From the NCBI RefSeq assembly GCF_029891735.1, contig NZ_JANQDH010000082.1, positions 1-64,000 on the forward strand: a stretch of 64,000 nucleotides of DNA, in the 5' to 3' direction. Of the stretch, positions 54,232 to 61,448 are shown piece by piece; position 1 is the stretch's first letter; each line of letters begins with the position of its first letter. The DNA is from Chrysosporum bergii ANA360D (GTDB lineage Bacteria; Cyanobacteriota; Cyanobacteriia; Cyanobacteriales; Nostocaceae). The position numbers and the translations under genes were made by a program. The notes beneath the pieces are model-generated. The model was not told the DNA's origin, made no database searches, and saw only the letters and a program-made list of their open reading frames with translations.

Positions 54232-55263
54232 TTAGTACATTCCTGCTGGGGGTTGGCGATCGCTGGGATAAAGGAGAATGGCGGCGATTTCTTCTAGTTG
54301 GGGTTTTTCAATGAGGCGCGAGTGGGCGGCTTGAATGTTTTTCTGTTTATATTTGGCTAATTCTTCGCCGGTTAATTCGTCGGATGTATTGGTTTGGTAG
54401 GATGAGTAACGCTGTTTTAAATCTTGGGGTCGGATGATCTTATCTATGGTGACAGTCATGGTTCCCATACCAATGGGTTTACCCCCTCCTACTTTTAAAG
54501 CCATGGGATATTTGGGGTCTTGTCCTAAAACAATTAATAAAGTTCCTAATTCCTCTGGTAATAAGTTTTTATAGTGTAATTGGGTGGTGAAGGTGTATTC
54601 TCTCCCTGCTTGCTGTACAGCAATTCCCGAATTTTCACCTTTACTAATGGCTTTATTGGTGTTGTAGTAGAATTTCCGTCCGGCGGCTTTCCCTGCGATT
54701 AAATATGAGTCATTTTCATCGGGGCGGGGACGATATAATGAGGGCATAAAACCTATGGAAAAATCTACATTAGTACAGGTTGCGTCGTTAAAGTCAAGTA
54801 ATCCTTGCCAATCTAGCGCCCCAAACACGCGACTAGCTGGGCAAAGTTTTTCTTTGTTCTTACAAGGTGAACGGTCTCTGGGCATTTTATTTATATGCTT
54901 AGAAGTTGTGACGGCTAAGGTACTATTAGTAATAGCTTCGTATAGGGAACGAATACAACCTTTTAGGGAACTTCCTTGAATGGAGAGTTTTTGGTCGATG
55001 TTTTGCACCATGGTTTTAATCAAGGAAGTTTTGCGGTTCAGGTCGCTACCCAAGACAACTAAACCGGTGGAGACGTGTAAGGAAGTTTGTACTTTCAGGG
55101 TTAAATATAAAGTACCATGCAGGCGATCGCTCAGATATTTTTCGTGACCAACTGGGCGTTGTAACTTGGGGGGTTGTGGGGGAAATGAAACGAGTTTGTA
55201 AGGTTTGGGTCCAATTTCTGGTTTGGAGGAATCTCTGGGGGTTGGTCTAGGGGTTCTGGTCAT
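54232..55263 (-). CDS. cas7: Cas7-type RAMP protein of a type III-D-like complex
   Basis: A 343-aa RAMP-superfamily backbone subunit. It carries SIQGSSLKGCIRSLYEA (the conserved G-S-S-x-K-G motif of Csm3/Cas7), CPASRVFGALDWQGLLDFND, and the glycine-rich loop LKVGGGKPIGMGTM near the end. The insertion around the Cys pair (SPCKNKEKLCPASR) may bind zinc or shape the thumb. The tail after residue 295 is lysine/glutamine-rich. By position it corresponds to the cas7 with insertion in III-Dv operons; that mapping is from memory. Catalytic Asp is not certain. Confidence 0.82.
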   Translation of the reverse strand: MTRTPRPTPRDSSKPEIGPKPYKLVSFPPQPPKLQRPVGHEKYLSDRLHGTLYLTLKVQTSLHVSTGLVVLGSDLNRKTSLIKTMVQNIDQKLSIQGSSLKGCIRSLYEAITNSTLAVTTSKHINKMPRDRSPCKNKEKLCPASRVFGALDWQGLLDFNDATCTNVDFSIGFMPSLYRPRPDENDSYLIAGKAAGRKFYYNTNKAISKGENSGIAVQQAGREYTFTTQLHYKNLLPEELGTLLIVLGQDPKYPMALKVGGGKPIGMGTMTVTIDKIIRPQDLKQRYSSYQTNTSDELTGEELAKYKQKNIQAAHSRLIEKPQLEEIAAILLYPSDRQPPAGMY

Positions 55264-55310
55264 GTTGGTTAAATGTGGATGTATATAGATGTATATAGTC
55301 TATGGGTGGG

Positions 55311-55754
55311 TTATTTGATGGTTAAAGCGATAAAGTGGACTTTGGCGGTTTCTGGGTCTATGAAATATCTTTGGGCAATATTGGTTATTTCTGGTGGTAG
55401 TTTTTTAGGAAAACGCTGATCTTTGGCATCATGTATATAAGCATCTCGGATTTTAGTTTGCCAATTGTCTCCTATTTTAATCAAGTTTTTAATCAAGTCT
55501 GGTTTTTCTGAGGCGACGGTTAAAAGGAGAATTTCATAATTATCGTTAGGTTTTCGTTTCCATCTCAGTTCGCATTGTTGATTAAACATTTGTCCTTCTA
55601 GCATGGGGAAGTCTGTGTCTATGGGTTTGGTTTCCCAATCCTGACTAACTTGATGACTCCAACGTAAAAAATAGTAGCTTGGTTCAATGGCTAATTCTGA
55701 AATTAGATTTAGTAAATCGCTAACTGATAAATTTTTCTTAACACCAACAAAGGT
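55311..55754 (-). CDS. csx19: Csx19-like type III-D protein
   Basis: A 147-aa protein from ATG 55754 (the frame extends to 55817, but the extra N-terminus is not conserved-looking). YYFLRWSHQVSQDWETKPI and MFNQQCELRWKRKPND resemble the Csx19/TIGR03984 family, a small component of III-D loci. Its role in the complex is still poorly known. Position between two cas7 genes matches III-D loci in Synechocystis by memory. Identification is by motif only. Confidence 0.6.
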   Translation of the reverse strand, partial: TFVGVKKNLSVSDLLNLISELAIEPSYYFLRWSHQVSQDWETKPIDTDFPMLEGQMFNQQCELRWKRKPNDNYEILLLTVASEKPDLIKNLIKIGDNWQTKIRDAYIHDAKDQRFPKKLPPEITNIAQRYFIDPETAKVHFIALTIK

Positions 55755-55868
55755 CATAAGCTGAATTATAGATGGAGGGTATTGGATGTAATGTGAGTTG
55801 GGGAGAATGAAGTACAAGTTTGGGGAAGATGTATTAAGCAGTGAGCGGGACTTGTACTGGGCATAGTG

Positions 55869-55946
55869 GAAGTATAGTCGAGGTATGCTCGCACTACAAG
55901 AGGATCATTTACATTTGTATCTCCCGTGTTTGAGGAATGCTATAGG
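55869..55946 (+). repeat. Dispersed repeat, copy C, inside the cas operon
   Basis: AGTATAGTCGAGGTATGCTC, then GGATCATTTACATTTGTATC and GAGGAATGC recur from copy A. The head palindrome is degenerate. It lies between the csx19-like and cas7 genes, the only gap of more than 100 bp in the operon. Confidence 0.6.
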
Positions 55947-55951
55947 AATTA

Positions 55952-57010
55952 CTATTTATTACTTACTTCTAGTAATTTACTCCAAGACTTGACACTGCGT
56001 TGAAATAAATCATGAACAGTACCTTCTCGCCAAGTGAGTTGCACACCAAAACCTAAAGCCATTTCCTGGGCTGCAACTGGTGTATCTTGATGGTCTGGTG
56101 TGGGGAAACTATATAACTTTGCTTCTTCTGGTTGTAGAAACTCTCCCACACCTAAAAGGTGGGTGTATGTCCATTGTTTTTGACTACCTAAAGCTACAAT
56201 TTGTTTGTCCTGCAATTTACAACCAGGATACTGCACTACGGCTTGATTTAGTTGCACTTTTACAGTACCTAAACCACGGGATTTAGCAAAACCTAAGCCA
56301 AACCAACCATCATCTAGGTCACGCAATACTAAGCCAATTAAACCTATTTGTGCAAGAGTGAAGTTTTTTAAATGTATTTTGGTGTTAAATTTCCCGGAGA
56401 CGCATACTTGATAATTAAAAGGTCCAACAGCTACTGAACCAAAAACTCGATCAATGGCTACCCCGTTTCTTTCTTCTAGTTTTAATGATATGCTTGGGTC
56501 TGGATGAGCATCTTCTATTCTCAATCTGCTGGCGATGGCAGTATTACCAAAAATTTGGTCAGTAAAGGAAGAGAGTTTATAAATGTCGCTGGTTGATTTG
56601 TTTTTGAGATATTCATATTTATCATTTAGTGGGTCGTTAGCCCAGGGTAAGCTGGAGTTGGTTCCGGTTTCTCTCCCTACGGTTCTGACTATGCGTTCTG
56701 CATGGGCGCGAATGGCACCTTTTAAGCTGCTTCCTGGTAAGTAAATGGAACGTCCCCCGGCGTGGTAGGTTTCCACAAATTCCATGTCTGGCTTGGTGGG
56801 GTCTGCGCCTTCTTTACCGGATTTAATGAGAACTGGTCCGTCGGGTATGATGCTTAAATCAATAGTGCAATGGTTGACAAATTTTTTGTGCATGGCTTTA
56901 TATGGGGAAGTGTTGAGTTTTAGAAGGCTGGTAAAAGCTGTGTTTAGTTCTCTACTTGAGTGCGATTGGGTATTTTGTTGGTGAGGTGGTCTATTAATCT
57001 CTCTACCCAA
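55952..57010 (-). CDS. cas7: Cas7-type RAMP protein (second of an adjacent pair)
   Basis: A 352-aa RAMP protein. The conserved G-S-S-x-K-G motif is YLPGSSLKGAIRAHAERIV; other segments are FGNTAIASRLRIEDAH, ERNGVAIDRVFG and the glycine loop LGFAKSRGLGTVKV. The frame starts with a TTG at 57010 and overlaps the upstream cas7 by 67 bp; an ATG at 56893 is an alternative. The upstream part (LKLNTSPYKAMHKKF) looks homologous to other Cas7 N-termini, so I keep the long form. Together with the preceding cas7 gene it corresponds to the fused double Cas7 of III-Dv. Confidence 0.8.
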   Translation of the reverse strand: MGREINRPPHQQNTQSHSSRELNTAFTSLLKLNTSPYKAMHKKFVNHCTIDLSIIPDGPVLIKSGKEGADPTKPDMEFVETYHAGGRSIYLPGSSLKGAIRAHAERIVRTVGRETGTNSSLPWANDPLNDKYEYLKNKSTSDIYKLSSFTDQIFGNTAIASRLRIEDAHPDPSISLKLEERNGVAIDRVFGSVAVGPFNYQVCVSGKFNTKIHLKNFTLAQIGLIGLVLRDLDDGWFGLGFAKSRGLGTVKVQLNQAVVQYPGCKLQDKQIVALGSQKQWTYTHLLGVGEFLQPEEAKLYSFPTPDHQDTPVAAQEMALGFGVQLTWREGTVHDLFQRSVKSWSKLLEVSNK

Positions 57011-57789
57011 CGGTCTTTGAATTCCTGCGCGTTTTCGTAGGCTTTTTCGTCTCTCATGACCAATTTTTTCAGATAGTTGAGTAGTTTTTCTGGTTGATCT
57101 GGGGGATAGTCAAACCAAAGCATTTTGTCTATGTCTAGCTTAACAACACCTAGACCACGCGATCGCCCGCCTCCTAGTGGTATCTGTTCTGTCTCAAACT
57201 GATGTAACCCTATCATCAATAGTCCTAATTCCCATTCCTCGGCGTTTTCTACCACGGCTTTAAATTCAAACTGTGTTTGTGCTGGGACTACTTGGAAATC
57301 GTAGAGTTTACCCTCTGCTGCGGTTTCTGTATCTCTTTCTATGGCTACACCGTCTCTTTCTTGGTATTGTCCAAACCAGGTTTCAGGTAATACAGTTAAG
57401 TCTCGCACTTGAAATTTACTGGCTATCCAGGGTGAACCAAACAGAAGAGATACTAAATCTGTTTGCTTGATAATTTGCTGGGTTAAAGATTGGTCATTGT
57501 CAGCAGTGTTTTTTAACTTGTTCATGTTGTCGGTGTTAATTGACCATTCGCTCTCAATAGCTGGATTTGCAGCTAAACTAGGGTCAATACCCCGGACAAA
57601 ACTTTCAAGACGCGATCGCAATGCTCCTTTAAAGCTAGATCCTGGGATTAATGGTTGACCCAAGGCGTCTTTAATCACTGGTAAATCTGAGCCGGTGGGT
57701 TCTGTGGACCGTCCAGCGCTGATGCGTAGGGCGGTAATTGTGGTTAGTACGCCTGTGATTTCTAAGCGGTTTTTGAATGTGTCAAACAT
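56944..57789 (-). CDS. cas7: Cas7-type RAMP protein (first of an adjacent pair)
   Basis: A 281-aa RAMP protein. Early GRSTEPTGSDLPVIKDALGQP holds aspartates positioned like the catalytic Asp of Csm3, then LIPGSSFKGALRSRLESFV, SPWIASKFQVRDLTVL, ERDGVAIERDTETAAEG and GGGRSRGLGVVKL. It is likely a target-RNA-cleaving backbone subunit; catalytic assignment is inferred. It overlaps the next cas7 and follows the CARF-RelE-like gene by 68 bp. Confidence 0.83.
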   Translation of the reverse strand: MFDTFKNRLEITGVLTTITALRISAGRSTEPTGSDLPVIKDALGQPLIPGSSFKGALRSRLESFVRGIDPSLAANPAIESEWSINTDNMNKLKNTADNDQSLTQQIIKQTDLVSLLFGSPWIASKFQVRDLTVLPETWFGQYQERDGVAIERDTETAAEGKLYDFQVVPAQTQFEFKAVVENAEEWELGLLMIGLHQFETEQIPLGGGRSRGLGVVKLDIDKMLWFDYPPDQPEKLLNYLKKLVMRDEKAYENAQEFKDRWVERLIDHLTNKIPNRTQVEN

Positions 57790-57857
57790 AAATTAAGTTA
57801 GAAATGATGAATGAGATATGATTTACTCACGCAGAAGGGTAAAGAGAAAACTTATTG

Positions 57858-58988
57858 CTAGACTCTTTCACTTCGTTGAACATGGTCATGACTTCCGTAG
57901 CGTCGTAAAGACAAAATACCTCCTTCTATAACTTTGCAACTAACTCTGAGACTATCGTTAACACGAAAGTGGTCTATTTGATTAGAACCTTGATATCGTG
58001 TATAGCCTAATGGTTGAAAAAGTACGCTAGTGTCTCCACTTGATTTAATTAATAAAGCAGAAACTTTAGCCAGGTTTTCTTGTAGAGTTACTTTCTCTCT
58101 TGTGTCTCTAATTCTGTTGTAATCTTCTCTAAATGTATCTTCATATTGTAACCTTGCAAAATTTAGTAGTCTTTTGGACAATATATTACGTTTAGATTCA
58201 CCCCAGATTAATTGACCCCAAGTAGATAAAACTTTTTCCTGGTTATATTCGCCAATCATTGATTCAGGTATATCTCCTACTTCTGATAAAGATATTCCTC
58301 CACCAGCATCCATTAAAGCAAATTGCACTGCATAGGGTTCTATCTGTGATTCATCTATTTTGATAGGTAATCTGGGAATTGTGATTAAATTGGATTCCTT
58401 ACCTTCAAAAATATAAATTATTTCATTGGAATAGAACATACCAATGGTGTTCATGTAGCCTTGTAAGCTCTTAAAGCCACCAACTAAATTAAAACAAATT
58501 TTGTAGGTATTTTTCAGAGGTAAAACTGTGTCGCGTAACCACATGATTAAATCATCTATTCCCTCGGAAAATGCTTCAGTTGTAGCAGTTGATAATCCAC
58601 GTGGTGTATAGATTTCTGTGATTGACAATCCTTGTTTGCTCAAAAATTCTTTGACTATTTCCGCAGTGGCTTTACCTTGTGCGGTATCAGTAGAAATTAA
58701 CCAATGAATATCTTGTCTCCCATCCTGTAGTTTTTCTGTATACAATCCATAAATGCCATTCAGTTCGGCACTAGCTTCTCTGATATGAGGAATTGAACTT
58801 TTTTTTAATTTTTCAATGGCTCTGTTTTTTAGGATCGAAATTATTGCAAGGACTTCTTTAGAAGTATTTTTCTCCGTGAGATTAGCAGCATCTCTTAGTT
58901 GAGTATACCAATTTTTTTCTGATTCTTCATAACGGTTGATTTGATTTGTTAGTAAGCTAGTTCCAATAGTAGAAATAACGACTCGCAT
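57858..58988 (-). CDS. CARF-RelE-like type III CRISPR effector (Cami1-like)
   Basis: A 376-aa protein. Residues 1-230 form a CARF domain of the Cas_APE2256 type: VISTIGTSLLTNQINRYE at the N-terminus, HWLISTDTAQGKATAEIVKEFL and CFNLVGGFKSLQGYMNTIGM. The C-terminal domain ends VNDSLRVSCKVIEGGILSLRRYGSHDHVQRSER, which looks like the last strands and H-D tail of a RelE-type mRNA interferase. By family knowledge such fusions, for example Cami1, are ribosome-dependent RNases switched on by cyclic oligoadenylate made by Cas10. The gene is inside the operon, between the cas11-like and cas7 genes, and the cas10 GGDD motif is intact, so the signal and sensor agree. Confidence 0.75.
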   Translation of the reverse strand: MRVVISTIGTSLLTNQINRYEESEKNWYTQLRDAANLTEKNTSKEVLAIISILKNRAIEKLKKSSIPHIREASAELNGIYGLYTEKLQDGRQDIHWLISTDTAQGKATAEIVKEFLSKQGLSITEIYTPRGLSTATTEAFSEGIDDLIMWLRDTVLPLKNTYKICFNLVGGFKSLQGYMNTIGMFYSNEIIYIFEGKESNLITIPRLPIKIDESQIEPYAVQFALMDAGGGISLSEVGDIPESMIGEYNQEKVLSTWGQLIWGESKRNILSKRLLNFARLQYEDTFREDYNRIRDTREKVTLQENLAKVSALLIKSSGDTSVLFQPLGYTRYQGSNQIDHFRVNDSLRVSCKVIEGGILSLRRYGSHDHVQRSERV

Positions 58989-59024
58989 ATCTTTTGACTC
59001 CTCTTTTCCAGTAAATATTTCAGG

Positions 59025-59435
59025 TTACTTTACTTCGCGTTTATACTTTAAATGTCGTGCGCCATAACCTAAGTAGCGGCGGATTAATTCTAACCAAATG
59101 GGGTTCAAGTCGGCTTGATTACCATTAGCGATTGTTTCGGCTGCTTGTTTGATTTGTTTGTCAATGTGTGAAATGATTTTTTCTGCGAGAGAGCCTTGAC
59201 CTCTCCCCCATTTTTTATCTCTACCTTCTTGATAACGAATAAAGTTTTTAATCACTTCTGCGCTCTCGGTGGTGTCAGCTACACGTAATAAGTTACGAAA
59301 TTGAGCTTCTTCTAAATCTCCATAGCTGGTTTTATTATCCAAAGCTTCTTTAATCCAAATAACTAGATGGTCTTCTGTTTGACGGATATGTTTTTGGATT
59401 TTGAATTGTTTGTGTGAATCGGTTTCTGCAATCAT
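59025..59435 (-). CDS. cas11: Cas11-like small subunit
   Basis: A 136-aa all-helical protein (EDHLVIWIKEALDNKTSYGDLEEAQFRNLLRVAD, then a basic RDKKWGRGQGSLAEKI and LNPIWLELIRRYLGYGARHLKYK). Size, helicity and position fit the small subunit of type III complexes (Csm2/Cmr5/Cas11), which bind the crRNA-target duplex along the backbone. The start ATG overlaps the csx10 stop by 4 bp, so translation is coupled. The family was assigned by context and secondary structure, not by a clear motif. Confidence 0.65.
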   Translation of the reverse strand: MIAETDSHKQFKIQKHIRQTEDHLVIWIKEALDNKTSYGDLEEAQFRNLLRVADTTESAEVIKNFIRYQEGRDKKWGRGQGSLAEKIISHIDKQIKQAAETIANGNQADLNPIWLELIRRYLGYGARHLKYKREVK

Positions 59436-60742
59436 TTTGCACTCTCCCTAAATACATTATGAAACTCATTACAAATCTGGACTTGTCCGAAGCCTTCCCA
59501 GGTGCGATCGCCTACTCCTTGCAGTTGTAGTTGATTTAATTTATCTATCCATACCTTTGGTTGATTTGTACTAAATAAGTATACACCACCTCTGTTAGTG
59601 ATTAGTTCTATATCTTTCATCAACCCCCAGGCTGAGTTCCAACCAGAACGGTAGTCATAACTACTATAAGCTACTTCTAGTTTGATAAATTCGTCTCTGG
59701 CTGTATCGTTGGGGAGTTGGGAAAATTCTGCATCTAAACCCACATATTCACATAACATGGCTGGGGAAATAACTGTGGTTCTTTGCCAATTTTCGGTAAG
59801 TATGGCGTGAGATTGCAGGTCTAGGGTAAAGTAGGTGCGGTTTGCTGATAGGTTTTTCTCTGGTTCTCCAAAGATTGACCAGAGTTTCCAACGTCTTTCT
59901 AGTTGGTGATTAAAAGCCGCTATTCTACTACTAACATCTGTGACTGCATCTTCCATGGTGGCTTTGACTTCAACTTTACCTAAACCTCTAGAAATTGCAC
60001 TACCTAAACGGAAAATCTGGGGGTTGTTATTGAAGAATGCTGTTAAAGATGCTGCTAATTCTTGATCTTGAATTAAAATGTCACTTTGATAGGTTACATT
60101 TTGCCAATTTTTCTCTGGGGAATCTGGAGTAAATGACTCGTTCAAAACTTGAATGCTGTATAGTATCTCATCCTCAGACGTAGCCCGTTTTCGGTTGATA
60201 CCTACTCTGGTTAAAAAACGTTTGCTGACGGAATGTTTACTATATTCCTCGTTTGTACAACTGTAGAAACCGCCGAAGGGTTCAACTCGTGTATCAGTTT
60301 TTTCCTCTAATGATTTTGGATCACTGGGGTCAAAGGGATAGTTGTATGCGTCGGCACAAAAACGGTCAATTAAAGTGTCGAAAACTCCGTTTTTTGGGGG
60401 TTTAAAACCAGAATCTGTTTTTTTGGGTTTAAAACCAGAATCTGTTTTAGAGCTAACTGCTGTGGCTGGTAGTACCATCACATGATCCGTGGGGTGAGGT
60501 ACAGCAGGATAGGCGTTATGAAAAATCGCTGGTTGAGAATTTAAAAATAATGCTGCAAAGTCACCTCCGTTGGTGGTTAAATTTTGTGGCTCTACTCCTG
60601 ATAATTGTAGCATTTGAGATGCCACTGCCCCTCTAATGACGGAACCGGGAATATAGTCTTCTGCTTCACTCACAGAACCGGGTTTTTGATTGGCTATGGA
60701 CAGGGGGGATAGGGCTGTAATAGTTAATTTAATTCGCTTCAT
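59432..60742 (-). CDS. csx10: Csx10-family Cas5-like RAMP protein
   Basis: A 436-aa RAMP protein from ATG 60742 (an in-frame ATG at 60781 would overlap the previous gene more). IANQKPGSVSEAEDYIPGSVIRGAVAS is the Csx10 hallmark; RLGSAISRGLGKVEVK is the glycine-rich loop. Csx10 is the Cas5-type subunit that caps the crRNA 5' handle in type III-D. It is coupled to the cas7 gene upstream (14-bp overlap) and the cas11-like gene downstream (4-bp overlap). A 27-bp tandem duplication within it repeats KTDSGFKP. Confidence 0.87.
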   Translation of the reverse strand: MKRIKLTITALSPLSIANQKPGSVSEAEDYIPGSVIRGAVASQMLQLSGVEPQNLTTNGGDFAALFLNSQPAIFHNAYPAVPHPTDHVMVLPATAVSSKTDSGFKPKKTDSGFKPPKNGVFDTLIDRFCADAYNYPFDPSDPKSLEEKTDTRVEPFGGFYSCTNEEYSKHSVSKRFLTRVGINRKRATSEDEILYSIQVLNESFTPDSPEKNWQNVTYQSDILIQDQELAASLTAFFNNNPQIFRLGSAISRGLGKVEVKATMEDAVTDVSSRIAAFNHQLERRWKLWSIFGEPEKNLSANRTYFTLDLQSHAILTENWQRTTVISPAMLCEYVGLDAEFSQLPNDTARDEFIKLEVAYSSYDYRSGWNSAWGLMKDIELITNRGGVYLFSTNQPKVWIDKLNQLQLQGVGDRTWEGFGQVQICNEFHNVFRESAK

Positions 60743-61448
60743 ATCTAACCTTGGGTAACAACATTTCCCACTTTTGCTCATCTACTGTTAATTTCAGTTC
60801 CTCCCAAATCAGCCAACCCAGCCCGGCTGATTTACTTCCTCCTAAAGCATGAATATGATGTAAGGCTGCTAAAATTAGCGCTTCGGCGTATGGTGGACAG
60901 GCTGGTAATAAGTGAAGTTCTCCTGTAAATCTCAATTGATTATGGGGGGGAGAGGTTTCTAGAAAATACAGTTTTTTGTCTTCCGCAATGCGACGACGGC
61001 GATTTATGGTGACACCAGGACGCAGAAACGTTGGTAGGTCTTCCCGTGGTAGGTCATTAACCAAATCTTCTACTATAATTCGGGATGGAAGTATGGGATT
61101 ACCGAAAATTTGAGAGATAAAACAGTGATAGCCTTTGTAGCCTTCCACTTGATACTGCGCTCTAAATTGGCTGCTGACTTCTTCTTCACTGGGACAGAGA
61201 ATTTCTGCTTTTGGTGAGTCAAAAATCTGCCATCCTAACCCCTTGGCTAGTTTTTCGCACTCATGGCGCAGTCTACCCTTAATTTGAGAACCGGGAATAA
61301 TCAATTTTCCGGCGGCGTTGCGGACTATGGGTTTATCTGCAAGGGAACCGTCGGAACCACCAGCACCGATACACAAAGCAGTATCAATTCTGGCTGTTAA
61401 GGTAATAGTTTTTACCTCATTTCTGTTTATGCTGTTGAAATATATCAT
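60729..61448 (-). CDS. cas7: Cas7-type RAMP protein following cas10
   Basis: A 239-aa RAMP protein: CIGAGGSDGSLADKPIVRNAAGKLIIPGSQIKGRLRHECEK at the N-terminus (the serine of the G-S-x-x-K-G motif is present; aspartates precede it), RPGVTINRRRRIAEDKKLYFLE in the middle and GGSKSAGLGWLIWEELK as the glycine loop. It overlaps the cas10 3' end by 32 bp and the csx10 start by 14 bp. With csx10 and the cas11-like gene it makes the collinear triplet that is a single fused protein in III-Dv. Confidence 0.82.
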   Translation of the reverse strand: MIYFNSINRNEVKTITLTARIDTALCIGAGGSDGSLADKPIVRNAAGKLIIPGSQIKGRLRHECEKLAKGLGWQIFDSPKAEILCPSEEEVSSQFRAQYQVEGYKGYHCFISQIFGNPILPSRIIVEDLVNDLPREDLPTFLRPGVTINRRRRIAEDKKLYFLETSPPHNQLRFTGELHLLPACPPYAEALILAALHHIHALGGSKSAGLGWLIWEELKLTVDEQKWEMLLPKVRYEAN

